From 70-18 sp041691815 (GTDB taxonomy: Bacteria; Pseudomonadota; Alphaproteobacteria; Acetobacterales; Acetobacteraceae): a stretch of DNA of 11,294 nucleotides. The stretch lies in contig JBEPTZ010000135.1 of the NCBI GenBank assembly GCA_041691815.1, positions 1 through 11,294 on the forward strand. Reading direction: 5' to 3'. The notes beneath the pieces are model-generated. The model made no database searches. It was not told the origin of the DNA and was given only the letters and a program-made list of their open reading frames with translations. Of the stretch, positions 5,367-11,294 are shown piece after piece. Every line of letters starts with the position of its first letter. The stretch's first letter is position 1. The position numbers were made by a program, and so were the translations under genes.

Positions 5367-7748
5367 ATGAACGAACTCACCCCTCTGCGCGCCAAGATCC
5401 TGCCGAAGCGGCGGGTGGCGATGTTGCGGCAGGTTGAGCGCAAACTGCTCTGGCTGTCGGCCTGGATGATCCATAATGCCAATCATATCAGGCCCAACCG
5501 CGACGGGTTGAAGGTAGGCGGGCATCAGGCGTCCTGCGCCTCGGTGATTTCGATCGCCACCGCGTTGTATTTCGAAGTGCTGCGGCCGCAGGACCGGGTG
5601 GCGATCAAGCCGCATGCCGGGCCGGTGTTTCATGCCATCAACTACCTGTTCGGCCGGCAGAATATCGAGCAGATGGAAGGGCTTCGGCGGATGGGCGGGG
5701 CGCAGTCCTATCCCAGCCGCACCAAGGACGGGCCGGAGGTGGATTTCTCCACCGGCTCGGTGGGGCTGGGGGTGGCGACCACCAGTTTCTCGGCGCTGAT
5801 CGCTGATTACGTGCGACTGCATGGGCTGGGGCGCACCGACTTGCCGCCGGGCCGGCATATCGCCATTGCCGGCGATGCCGAGATGGACGAGGGCAACATC
5901 TACGAGGCGCTGCTGGAAGGCTGGAAACACGACGTCCGCAACGTCTGGTGGATTATCGACTACAACCGGCAAAGCCTTGATTCCGTTGTGCCGGACCGGC
6001 TGTTCGGGCGAATCGAGGGGCTGTTCCGCGACATGGGCTGGAACGTCGTGACGATCAAATACGGCCGCCGGCTGCAGGCCGCCTTCGCCCGGCCGGGCGG
6101 CGAGGCGCTGCGGCTGTGGATCGATGACTGCCCGAACTCGCTGTATTCGGCACTGACCTTCCAGGGCGGTGCCGCCTGGCGGCAGGCGCTGCTGACCGAT
6201 CTGGGCCGCGATGCCGGGCTGCGGGCGATCATCGACCCGATGTCGGACGATGAACTCGCGGGCCTGATGACCAATCTCGGCGGCCACGATATCGAGGCGG
6301 TGATCGAGGAGTTGCGCGCCGCGGATGCCGCCGGTGACCAGCCGACCTGCTTCATCGCCTACACGGTGAAGGGCATGGGCCTGCCGTTCGCCGGCCACAA
6401 GGACAACCATTCCGGGCTGATGAGCCGCGAGCAGATGGAGGAGTTTCGCGCCAGCATGGGCATCCGCCCCGGCCATGAATGGGATGTGTCCGAGGGGTTG
6501 GATGCGAGCCCGGAAGAGGTCAGGAAGTTCATCGATTCAGTGCCTTTCGCGACGAAACTCACCCCCGAGGGCCGCTGCCTGACGGCGCCGGTGATTGCCG
6601 TGCCGCCGCAGTTGCCGACGCCGAAATTCGTCGGCCGCAGCATGGCGACGCAGGCCGGGTTCGGCGACATCCTGGCCGAGATCGGCCGTGGGCAGGGGGC
6701 GCTGAAGGACCTCGCCGACCGGATTGTCACCACCAGCCCGGACGTGACGGTCTCGACCAATCTCGGCCCCTGGGTCAACCGGCGCGGGCTGTTTGATCGG
6801 CACACCCGCAACGATGTGTTCCGCGACACCAAGCTGGCCAGTGCGCAGCGTTGGGGGATGACGCCGCAGGGGCAGCATATCGAGTTGGGGATCGCCGAGC
6901 AGAACCTGTTTTTGTTGCTGGGGGCTGCCGGTTTGGCGCCGGGGCTGCATGGGGCGCGGCTGCTGCCGGTCGGCACGGTGTATGATCCGTTCGTCAATCG
7001 CGGCCTGGATGCGCTGCTGTATGCCTGCTACCAGGGCGCGCGGTTTCTTTTGGTTTCAACACCTTCCGGGATCACCCTGGCACCGGAGGGCGGCCAGCAC
7101 CAGTCGGTGAACACGCCGCTGCTGGGCATCAGCACCGACGGTCTGGTGAGCTATGAGCCCGCCTATGTCGATGAACTGGCGATCCTGATGCGGCACGCGT
7201 TCGTGCATATGCAGGCGCCGGATGGCTCGGCGGCGTGGCTGCGGCTGTCGACCCGGCATCTGGCGCAAAAAGAGCGGAATCTGGACCCGGAAGCGGTGAT
7301 TTCCGGGGCGCATTGGGTGCAAAAACCGGGCGAAAACGCGCGAATTTGCATCGCCTACCAGGGTCCGGTGGCGCCAGAGGCGGAGGCGGCGTTCGCCGAA
7401 CTGGTGGCCGAGGTGCCCGATGCCGGGCTGCTGGCGGTCACCAGCCCGGATCGGCTGTATGCCGGCTGGACCAAAGCGGCGCGCGCCAGGCGAAATGGTG
7501 ATGCCTCATCATTGTCTCATATCGAACGAATTCTGGCGCCGCTGGCGCCGGGCGCGGCTGTTGTCAGCGTGCTCGACGGGCATCCCGCGGCGCATGCCTG
7601 GCTGGGCGGGGTGCGCGGCCAGCGGGTGGTGGCGCTGGGGCCGGATCATTTCGGCCAGAGCGGCGATATCCCGGACCTGTATAAGGAATACGGGATCGAC
7701 ACCGACGCAATCCTGGATGCCTGCGCTCAGGCGTTGCTCGGCGGTTAG
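5367..7748 (+). CDS. AceE-like thiamine-diphosphate 2-oxo-acid dehydrogenase E1 (homodimeric pyruvate dehydrogenase-like)
   Basis: The 793-residue protein has the full transketolase-type layout on one chain. The N-terminal ThDP domain carries KVGGHQASCAS, KPHAGPVFHAINYLFGR and GDAEMDE (169-175), with DYN (198-200) completing the GDG-type cofactor motif. The pyrimidine domain (from about 470) has GIAEQNLFLLLGAAG, whose Glu511 should activate the cofactor, then TPSGITLAPEGGQHQS. The C-terminal domain ends in GPDHFGQSGDIPDLYKEYGID. This resembles homodimeric AceE (887 residues in E. coli) but is about 90 residues shorter. No E2 or E3 gene is nearby, so the partner is unknown and pyruvate is the likeliest, not proven, substrate. 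ATG 5367 is chosen from AAGGG (5355-5359), 7 nt upstream. The frame continues into the repeat (from TTG 5313), a trap for start prediction. The stop overlaps that of the convergent gene by 4 bp. Confidence 0.88.
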   Translation: MNELTPLRAKILPKRRVAMLRQVERKLLWLSAWMIHNANHIRPNRDGLKVGGHQASCASVISIATALYFEVLRPQDRVAIKPHAGPVFHAINYLFGRQNIEQMEGLRRMGGAQSYPSRTKDGPEVDFSTGSVGLGVATTSFSALIADYVRLHGLGRTDLPPGRHIAIAGDAEMDEGNIYEALLEGWKHDVRNVWWIIDYNRQSLDSVVPDRLFGRIEGLFRDMGWNVVTIKYGRRLQAAFARPGGEALRLWIDDCPNSLYSALTFQGGAAWRQALLTDLGRDAGLRAIIDPMSDDELAGLMTNLGGHDIEAVIEELRAADAAGDQPTCFIAYTVKGMGLPFAGHKDNHSGLMSREQMEEFRASMGIRPGHEWDVSEGLDASPEEVRKFIDSVPFATKLTPEGRCLTAPVIAVPPQLPTPKFVGRSMATQAGFGDILAEIGRGQGALKDLADRIVTTSPDVTVSTNLGPWVNRRGLFDRHTRNDVFRDTKLASAQRWGMTPQGQHIELGIAEQNLFLLLGAAGLAPGLHGARLLPVGTVYDPFVNRGLDALLYACYQGARFLLVSTPSGITLAPEGGQHQSVNTPLLGISTDGLVSYEPAYVDELAILMRHAFVHMQAPDGSAAWLRLSTRHLAQKERNLDPEAVISGAHWVQKPGENARICIAYQGPVAPEAEAAFAELVAEVPDAGLLAVTSPDRLYAGWTKAARARRNGDASSLSHIERILAPLAPGAAVVSVLDGHPAAHAWLGGVRGQRVVALGPDHFGQSGDIPDLYKEYGIDTDAILDACAQALLGG

Positions 7749-8158
7749 CGGGCCAGCAGCGCGACGGCGCGGCGGTCCGGTTCGCCGCCATAATAAATAT
7801 CCAGCGTCGCCTGGAAGCAGGGTTCGGCGGAGATCGCGGCGAACAGGGTGACGCAGGAGCGGAATTTCAGGTCATCCGGGCTGCCCAGGATGGCGTTGAT
7901 CGACCGGCCGGCGACGGCGTTGACCAGGGCGGTGCAGCAAGGCAGCCGGGCGCCGAGCAGCGGGTGGGCCAGATAGGCCGCCGCCTCGGCGCGGTCGGCC
8001 AGCGCGTAGAAGCGTGCGGTTTCGCTGCTGCCGAGGCCGGCCAGTTGCGGGAAGATATACCACATCCAATGGGTTCGCGTGCGGCCGGCCTGTAATTCGG
8101 CCAGCACGGTGGGGTAGACCGGCGCCTGGGCGTCGAGGAAGCGTTGCAGGCCGGGCAT
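7745..8158 (-). CDS. DUF1810 family protein
   Basis: The 137-residue minus-strand product carries the DUF1810 signature almost throughout: LQRFLDAQAPVYPTVLAEL, then GRTRTHWMWYIFPQLAGLG (the family's most conserved block), ARFYALADRAEAAAYLAHP, LLGARLPCC, and the acidic DDLKFRSCVTLFAA. Length is close to the family norm of about 140-150. The function is unknown to me; some databases use the name calpastatin for it, without biochemical support in bacteria. It is soluble, with no signal peptide. The start is ATG at 8158, with AGAAGG (plus-strand positions 8166-8171) as ribosome binding site. It is convergent with the E1 gene and its stop TAA shares bases with the E1 stop TAG. It is divergent from the tRNA, with about 80 bp between. 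Confidence 0.88.
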   Translation of the reverse strand: MPGLQRFLDAQAPVYPTVLAELQAGRTRTHWMWYIFPQLAGLGSSETARFYALADRAEAAAYLAHPLLGARLPCCTALVNAVAGRSINAILGSPDDLKFRSCVTLFAAISAEPCFQATLDIYYGGEPDRRAVALLAR

Positions 8159-8188
8159 CTCGTGGCCTTCTTTGTTGGTGGCGTTGCC

Positions 8189-8217
8189 TTGCCATCAGGG
8201 CGGCTGCGCGCTAAAGC
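8189..8217 (+). promoter_or_regulatory. Candidate tRNA-Leu promoter
   Basis: TTGCCA (8189-8194) is followed after 17 bp by TAAAGC (8212-8217). The predicted start of transcription, near 8224, is about 15 nt before the tRNA 5' end. The -10 match is weak. The region lies between the divergent DUF1810 gene and the tRNA, so a promoter is expected here. Confidence 0.35.
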
Positions 8218-8238
8218 CCCGCGCTCACGGTCGCGGCC

Positions 8239-8323
<85 letters not shown>

Positions 8324-8380
8324 CCGCGCGCTCGGCATCGGCTATCCGATTGGCAGGATTGAGACGAGGATTCCTTGGTT

Positions 8381-9715
8381 ATGCAGGTTACCGAGACGCT
8401 CTCCGAAGGGCTGAAGCGCGGCTGGACCGTGGTCGTGCCGACGGCCGATATCGAGGGCCGGCGCAGCAAGCGTCTCGCCGAACTGGCCAAGACCGTCAAC
8501 CTGCCGGGCTTCCGCCCCGGCCGCGTGCCGATGCCGGTGGTGAAGACCCGGTTCGGTGGTGCGGTGATGTCCGAGGTGCTGGAGCAGAGCGTCAACGACG
8601 CCACCCGCGAGTTGCTGACCGAGCGCAACATGCGCGCCGCCAGCGAGCCGAAGGTGGAAGTCGTCACCGTCGGCGACGGCAAGGACTTGGAATTCAAGGT
8701 GGAACTGGAGTTGCTGCCGGAGATCACCATGCCGGATTTCGCCGCCATCGAGCTGACCCGGCTGAAGGCCGAGCCGGCCGCCGAGGCGGTGGACAAGGCG
8801 CTGGGCGAGATCGCCACCCGCCAGCGCGAACTGGTCGACGTCGAGGAGCCGCGCCCGGTGGCCAAGGGCGAAGTGCTGACGGTGGACTTTCTCGGCAAGG
8901 TGGATGACGTGGCGTTCCCCGGCGGCACCGGCACCGATATGGATGTCGAGATCGGCGGCAGCGGCTTCATCCCCGGCTTCTCCGAGCAGATGGAGGGCAT
9001 GACGCCGGGCGAGACCAAGGTGATCAACGTCACCTTCCCCGAGGAATACGGCGCCAAGGAACTGGCCGGCAAGGCGGCGACCTTCGACATCACCGCCAAG
9101 AAGCTGAAAGTCGCCAAACTGCCGGCGGTGGATGATGAACTGGCCAAGAAGCTCGGCTTCGATGCCATCGACGAGGTGCGCAAGCTGATCGTGCAGCAGA
9201 TCCAGCGCGAATACGACCAGATGTCGCGGCTGCGGATCAAGCGGCAGCTGCTCGATGCGCTGGCCAAGCAGTGCAGCTTCCCGGTGCCGGAAGGCATGTT
9301 GAACGCCGAGTTCGACCAGATCTGGGCCCGGCTGGAGGCCGAGCGCAAGGAAGGCCGCGAGGACGACGACGACAAGGGCAAGGACGATGACACGCTTAAG
9401 GCGGAATACCGCGCGATCGCCGAGCGGCGGGTGCGGCTGGGGCTGCTGCTGGCGGAGATCGGCCGGGCCAACAGCATCACCGTGACCGCCGACGAGATGA
9501 CCCGGGCGATGCGCACCGAGGCGGCGCGCTACCAGGGCCAGGAGCAGATGGTGCTGGACTTCTTCAAGAAAAATCCGCAGGCCGCCGAGAACCTGCGCGG
9601 GCCGATCTTCGAGGAGAAGGTGGTCGATTTCGTGCTGGAACTGGCCAAGGTGACCGAAACCGTGGTGACCGCCGAGGAACTGGCCAAGGAGCCGGAGGCC
9701 GAGGCCGCCGCCTGA
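8381..9715 (+). CDS. tig: Trigger factor (ribosome-associated chaperone and prolyl isomerase)
   Basis: Trigger factor docks at the ribosome exit tunnel through uL23 and shields nascent chains. The 444-residue length is typical. The ribosome-binding domain (about 1-115) carries the signature loop GFRPGRVPMPVVKTRFG. The FKBP-type PPIase domain (about 160-245) shows VLTVDFLGKVDD, GSGFIPGFSEQMEGMTPGE and VTFPEEYGAKELAGKAATFDI. The helical C-terminal domain contains an acidic patch at 327-337 (EDDDDKGKDDD), then RRVRLGLLLAEIGRAN. ATG 8381 (MQVTETLSEGLKRG) is chosen over TTG 8375, which lies only 4 nt after GAGGA (8366-8370). The spacing to 8381 is 10 nt, slightly long. The gene heads the standard tig-clpP-clpX cluster. 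Its end is followed by about 200 bp with no T-tract terminator. Confidence 0.97.
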   Translation: MQVTETLSEGLKRGWTVVVPTADIEGRRSKRLAELAKTVNLPGFRPGRVPMPVVKTRFGGAVMSEVLEQSVNDATRELLTERNMRAASEPKVEVVTVGDGKDLEFKVELELLPEITMPDFAAIELTRLKAEPAAEAVDKALGEIATRQRELVDVEEPRPVAKGEVLTVDFLGKVDDVAFPGGTGTDMDVEIGGSGFIPGFSEQMEGMTPGETKVINVTFPEEYGAKELAGKAATFDITAKKLKVAKLPAVDDELAKKLGFDAIDEVRKLIVQQIQREYDQMSRLRIKRQLLDALAKQCSFPVPEGMLNAEFDQIWARLEAERKEGREDDDDKGKDDDTLKAEYRAIAERRVRLGLLLAEIGRANSITVTADEMTRAMRTEAARYQGQEQMVLDFFKKNPQAAENLRGPIFEEKVVDFVLELAKVTETVVTAEELAKEPEAEAAA

Positions 9716-9885
9716 GGCCGGACCGCCGCACGGCGTGACCTAGTCCATCCGCGGGTGCCGCGTCATCCGATTGACCGATTCCGGCGCGGCGGCTTGTGGC
9801 GTAGCCTTGGGCTGGCGATGACGGGTGTTCGTGCCTATTTAACGTCCGGTCGGCATGATGGCCCGAGATTGTGCCGGAGTTGAAA

Positions 9886-9924
9886 ATGTCTGGGGCGCGA
9901 CGTAACGAAGGTTTGACAGCATGA
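9886..9924 (+). CDS. Possible 12-codon leader peptide overlapping the clpP start
   Basis: ATG 9886-9888 opens a frame encoding MSGARRNEGLTA and ends at TGA 9922-9924, which overlaps the clpP ATG (9921-9923) as ATGA. GGAG (9876-9879) is 6 nt upstream of its start, a better-placed Shine-Dalgarno than many real genes here have. Such an overlap could couple clpP translation to this leader. The peptide has no recognisable regulatory codon run. With so few codons it could be chance, and clpP also has its own GAAGG site inside this frame. Confidence 0.25.
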   Translation: MSGARRNEGLTA

Positions 9925-10565
9925 GGGATCGCGATCCCGTCGAGGTCTACAACAACAACCTCATCCCGATGGTGGTCGAGCAGACCGCCCGGGGCGAGCG
10001 GAGTTTCGACATCTATTCCCGCCTGCTCAAGGAGCGGATCATCTTCCTGACCGGCCAGGTCTATGACCAGGTGGCCAGCGTGATCTGCGCCCAGTTGCTG
10101 TTCCTCGAGAGCGAGAGTCCGAACAAGGATATTTCCTTCTATATCAACAGCCCGGGCGGCGTGGTTTCGTCGGCGCTGGCGATGTACGACACCATGCAGT
10201 ACATCCGCAGCCCGGTTTCCACCGTCTGCATCGGCCAGGCCGCCTCGGCCGGCAGCCTGCTGCTGGCGGCCGGTGCGGCGGGCAAGCGTTACGCGCTGCC
10301 GAACGCGCGGATCATGGTGCACCAGCCGTCGGGCGGCGCGCAGGGGCAGGCGACCGACATCGAGATCCAGGCGCGGGAAATTCTGTATACCCGCAAGCTG
10401 CTGAACAACATCTATGTGCGCCATACCGGCCAGCCGGTGGAGGCGATCGAGCGCAAGCTGGAGCGCGACAGCTACATGTCGGCCGAGGAGGCGCGCGATT
10501 TCGGCCTGGTGGACGAGGTGGTCGACAGCCGGCCGGTGCCACCGGACGCGGAGAAGAAAGCCTGA
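9921..10565 (+). CDS. clpP: ATP-dependent Clp protease proteolytic subunit ClpP
   Basis: ClpP is the serine peptidase that forms a double-ring chamber and degrades proteins fed by ClpX or ClpA. The 214-residue product shows the whole family: MVVEQTARGERSFDIYSRLL, DQVASVICAQLLFLE, YINSPGGVVSSALAMYDTM and GQAASAGSLLLAAG. Ser109, His134 (in MVHQPSGG) and Asp183 (in RDSYMSAEEA) form the catalytic triad, with 25 and 49 residue intervals, the same as the E. coli enzyme. ATG 9921 is supported by GAAGG (9907-9911), 9 nt upstream, and by the usual start RDRDPVEVYNNNLIP. A 12-codon frame may run into the start. clpX follows 163 bp later, so the protease and its unfoldase are adjacent but have a spacer large enough for a separate signal. 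Confidence 0.98.
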   Translation: MRDRDPVEVYNNNLIPMVVEQTARGERSFDIYSRLLKERIIFLTGQVYDQVASVICAQLLFLESESPNKDISFYINSPGGVVSSALAMYDTMQYIRSPVSTVCIGQAASAGSLLLAAGAAGKRYALPNARIMVHQPSGGAQGQATDIEIQAREILYTRKLLNNIYVRHTGQPVEAIERKLERDSYMSAEEARDFGLVDEVVDSRPVPPDAEKKA

Positions 10566-10588
10566 GCGGCGCCCACACCAGGCGGGCG

Positions 10589-10682
10589 TGGCGATCGGGT
10601 ACACCGTGTCGTGACCGCATCGCCAGGGAAGATTGCCGTGATGCCCCCGGGCCGCTGCTTGTCGCCGTTGGCGGCCGGGGGG
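10589..10682 (+). other. Two hairpins in the clpP-clpX spacer
   Basis: TGGCGAT (10589-10595) pairs with ATCGCCA (10619-10625). Further on, CCCCC (10644-10648) and GGCCGC (10650-10655), separated by a bulged G, pair with GCGGCC (10671-10676) and GGGGG (10677-10681) across a 15-nt loop. The second is a very stable GC stem without a T tract. These may attenuate or stabilise the transcript between clpP and clpX. A weak -35/-10-like pair, TTGTCG (10659-10664) and TAGAGT (10683-10688), overlaps the second stem and could drive clpX alone. Confidence 0.45.
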
Positions 10683-10728
10683 TAGAGTTCGATTCTTGCG
10701 GTCCCGGCCTTCCGGGCGAGGAGTGCAT

Positions 10729-11294
10729 ATGAGCAAATCCGGCGACTCGAAGAACACCCTGTACTGCTCGTTCTGCGGCAAGTCGCAGCATGAGGTGCGC
10801 AAGCTGATCGCCGGACCGACGGTGTTCATCTGCGACGAGTGCGTCGAACTGTGCATGGACATCATCCGCGAGGAGCACAAGACGCATCTGGTGAAGTCGC
10901 GCGACGGGGTTCCGACGCCGAAGGAGATCTGCAAGGTCCTCGACGACTACGTGATCGGCCAGTCGCACGCCAAGAAGGTGCTCTCGGTGGCGGTGCACAA
11001 CCATTACAAGCGGTTGGCGCATGGGGCGAAGAACAACGACGTCGAGATCGCCAAGTCCAACATCATGCTGCTGGGGCCGACCGGCTCGGGCAAGACGCTG
11101 TTGGCGCAAACGCTGGCGCGCATCCTGGATGTGCCGTTCACCATGGCCGATGCGACCACGCTGACCGAGGCCGGTTATGTTGGCGAGGATGTCGAGAACA
11201 TCATCCTCAAGCTGCTGCAATCGGCCGATTACAACGTGGAGCGGGCGCAGCGCGGCATCGTCTATATCGACGAGGTCGACAAGATCAGCCGCAA
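10729..11294 (+). CDS. clpX: ATP-dependent Clp protease unfoldase subunit ClpX (3' truncated by the window)
   Basis: ClpX is the hexameric AAA+ unfoldase that recognises substrates such as ssrA-tagged proteins and threads them into ClpP. The first 188 residues are present; the family runs to about 420. The N-terminal zinc-binding domain has Cys13, Cys16, Cys35 and Cys38 (CSFC and CDEC). The linker VPTPKEICKVLDDYVIGQ leads to the AAA+ core with HNHYKRL, the Walker A motif GPTGSGKT (116-123), the pore-proximal segment ADATTLTEAGYVGEDVE, and the Walker B IVYIDEVDK (Asp181, Glu182). ATG 10729 has GAGGAG (10718-10723) 5 nt upstream. The frame is open to the window end with no damage seen. Confidence 0.98.
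   Translation, partial: MSKSGDSKNTLYCSFCGKSQHEVRKLIAGPTVFICDECVELCMDIIREEHKTHLVKSRDGVPTPKEICKVLDDYVIGQSHAKKVLSVAVHNHYKRLAHGAKNNDVEIAKSNIMLLGPTGSGKTLLAQTLARILDVPFTMADATTLTEAGYVGEDVENIILKLLQSADYNVERAQRGIVYIDEVDKISR

Noticed and set aside
8164..8178. Short resemblance (GGCCTTCTTT) to the end of the AT-rich repeat, upstream of the DUF1810 gene
   Set aside because: Only ten bases match and the rest of the element is absent; the bases are better explained as the ribosome binding site of the minus-strand gene.
9806..9840. Heat-shock (RpoH-type) promoter for clpP, from CTTG (9806-9809) and CCTATTT (9834-9840)
   Set aside because: The 24-nt interval between the boxes is too long for known RpoH promoters, and the rest of the -35 box does not match.
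10312..11220. Minus-strand open frame spanning clpP, the spacer and clpX
   Set aside because: Antisense to two highly conserved genes and without any recognisable motif.

Overview
The window is GC-rich (roughly two thirds G+C by eye) and has the gene content of an alphaproteobacterium, most likely Rhodospirillales and perhaps Acetobacteraceae. That placement rests on the DUF2853 protein, the tig-clpP-clpX order, the protein sequences, and AT-rich palindromic spacers of a type I associate with Acetobacteraceae. It is inference; no search was run.

Layout, left to right. The end of an unidentified gene (1-76) is followed by a DUF2853 gene (123-446) with a good intrinsic terminator. Next come smpB (583-1074), a small secreted Trp-rich YXWGXW-repeat protein (1178-1501) and a sulfite-oxidase-like molybdoenzyme (1583-2236). 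An AT-rich palindromic repeat (2237-2368) then leads into the bifunctional NAD(P)H-hydrate repair gene (2377-3744) and malonyl-CoA decarboxylase (3803-5212). A second, inverted copy of the repeat (5219-5340) precedes a large AceE-like thiamine-diphosphate 2-oxo-acid dehydrogenase E1 (5367-7748). Its stop codon overlaps that of a convergent DUF1810 gene (7745-8158, minus strand). A tRNA-Leu(UAG) gene (8239-8323) opens the protein quality-control block: tig (8381-9715), clpP (9921-10565) and clpX (10729 to the window edge).

Functionally, most genes are housekeeping. SmpB (trans-translation) and Tig/ClpP/ClpX form a protein quality-control theme, since tmRNA-tagged proteins are classic ClpXP substrates. 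Nnr repairs damaged NAD(P)H, MCD turns malonyl-CoA into acetyl-CoA, and the E1 would feed acyl units into central metabolism.

I found no defence system, CRISPR array, prophage or transposase. The signals worth a second look are non-coding. They are the pair of inverted, nearly full-length repeat copies that fill two intergenic gaps, a perfect 14-bp hairpin that buries the ribosome binding site of the sulfite-oxidase-like gene, a tandem duplication spanning the smpB ribosome binding site, a 17-bp perfect palindrome before the DUF2853 gene, and a possible 12-codon leader peptide joined to the clpP start.
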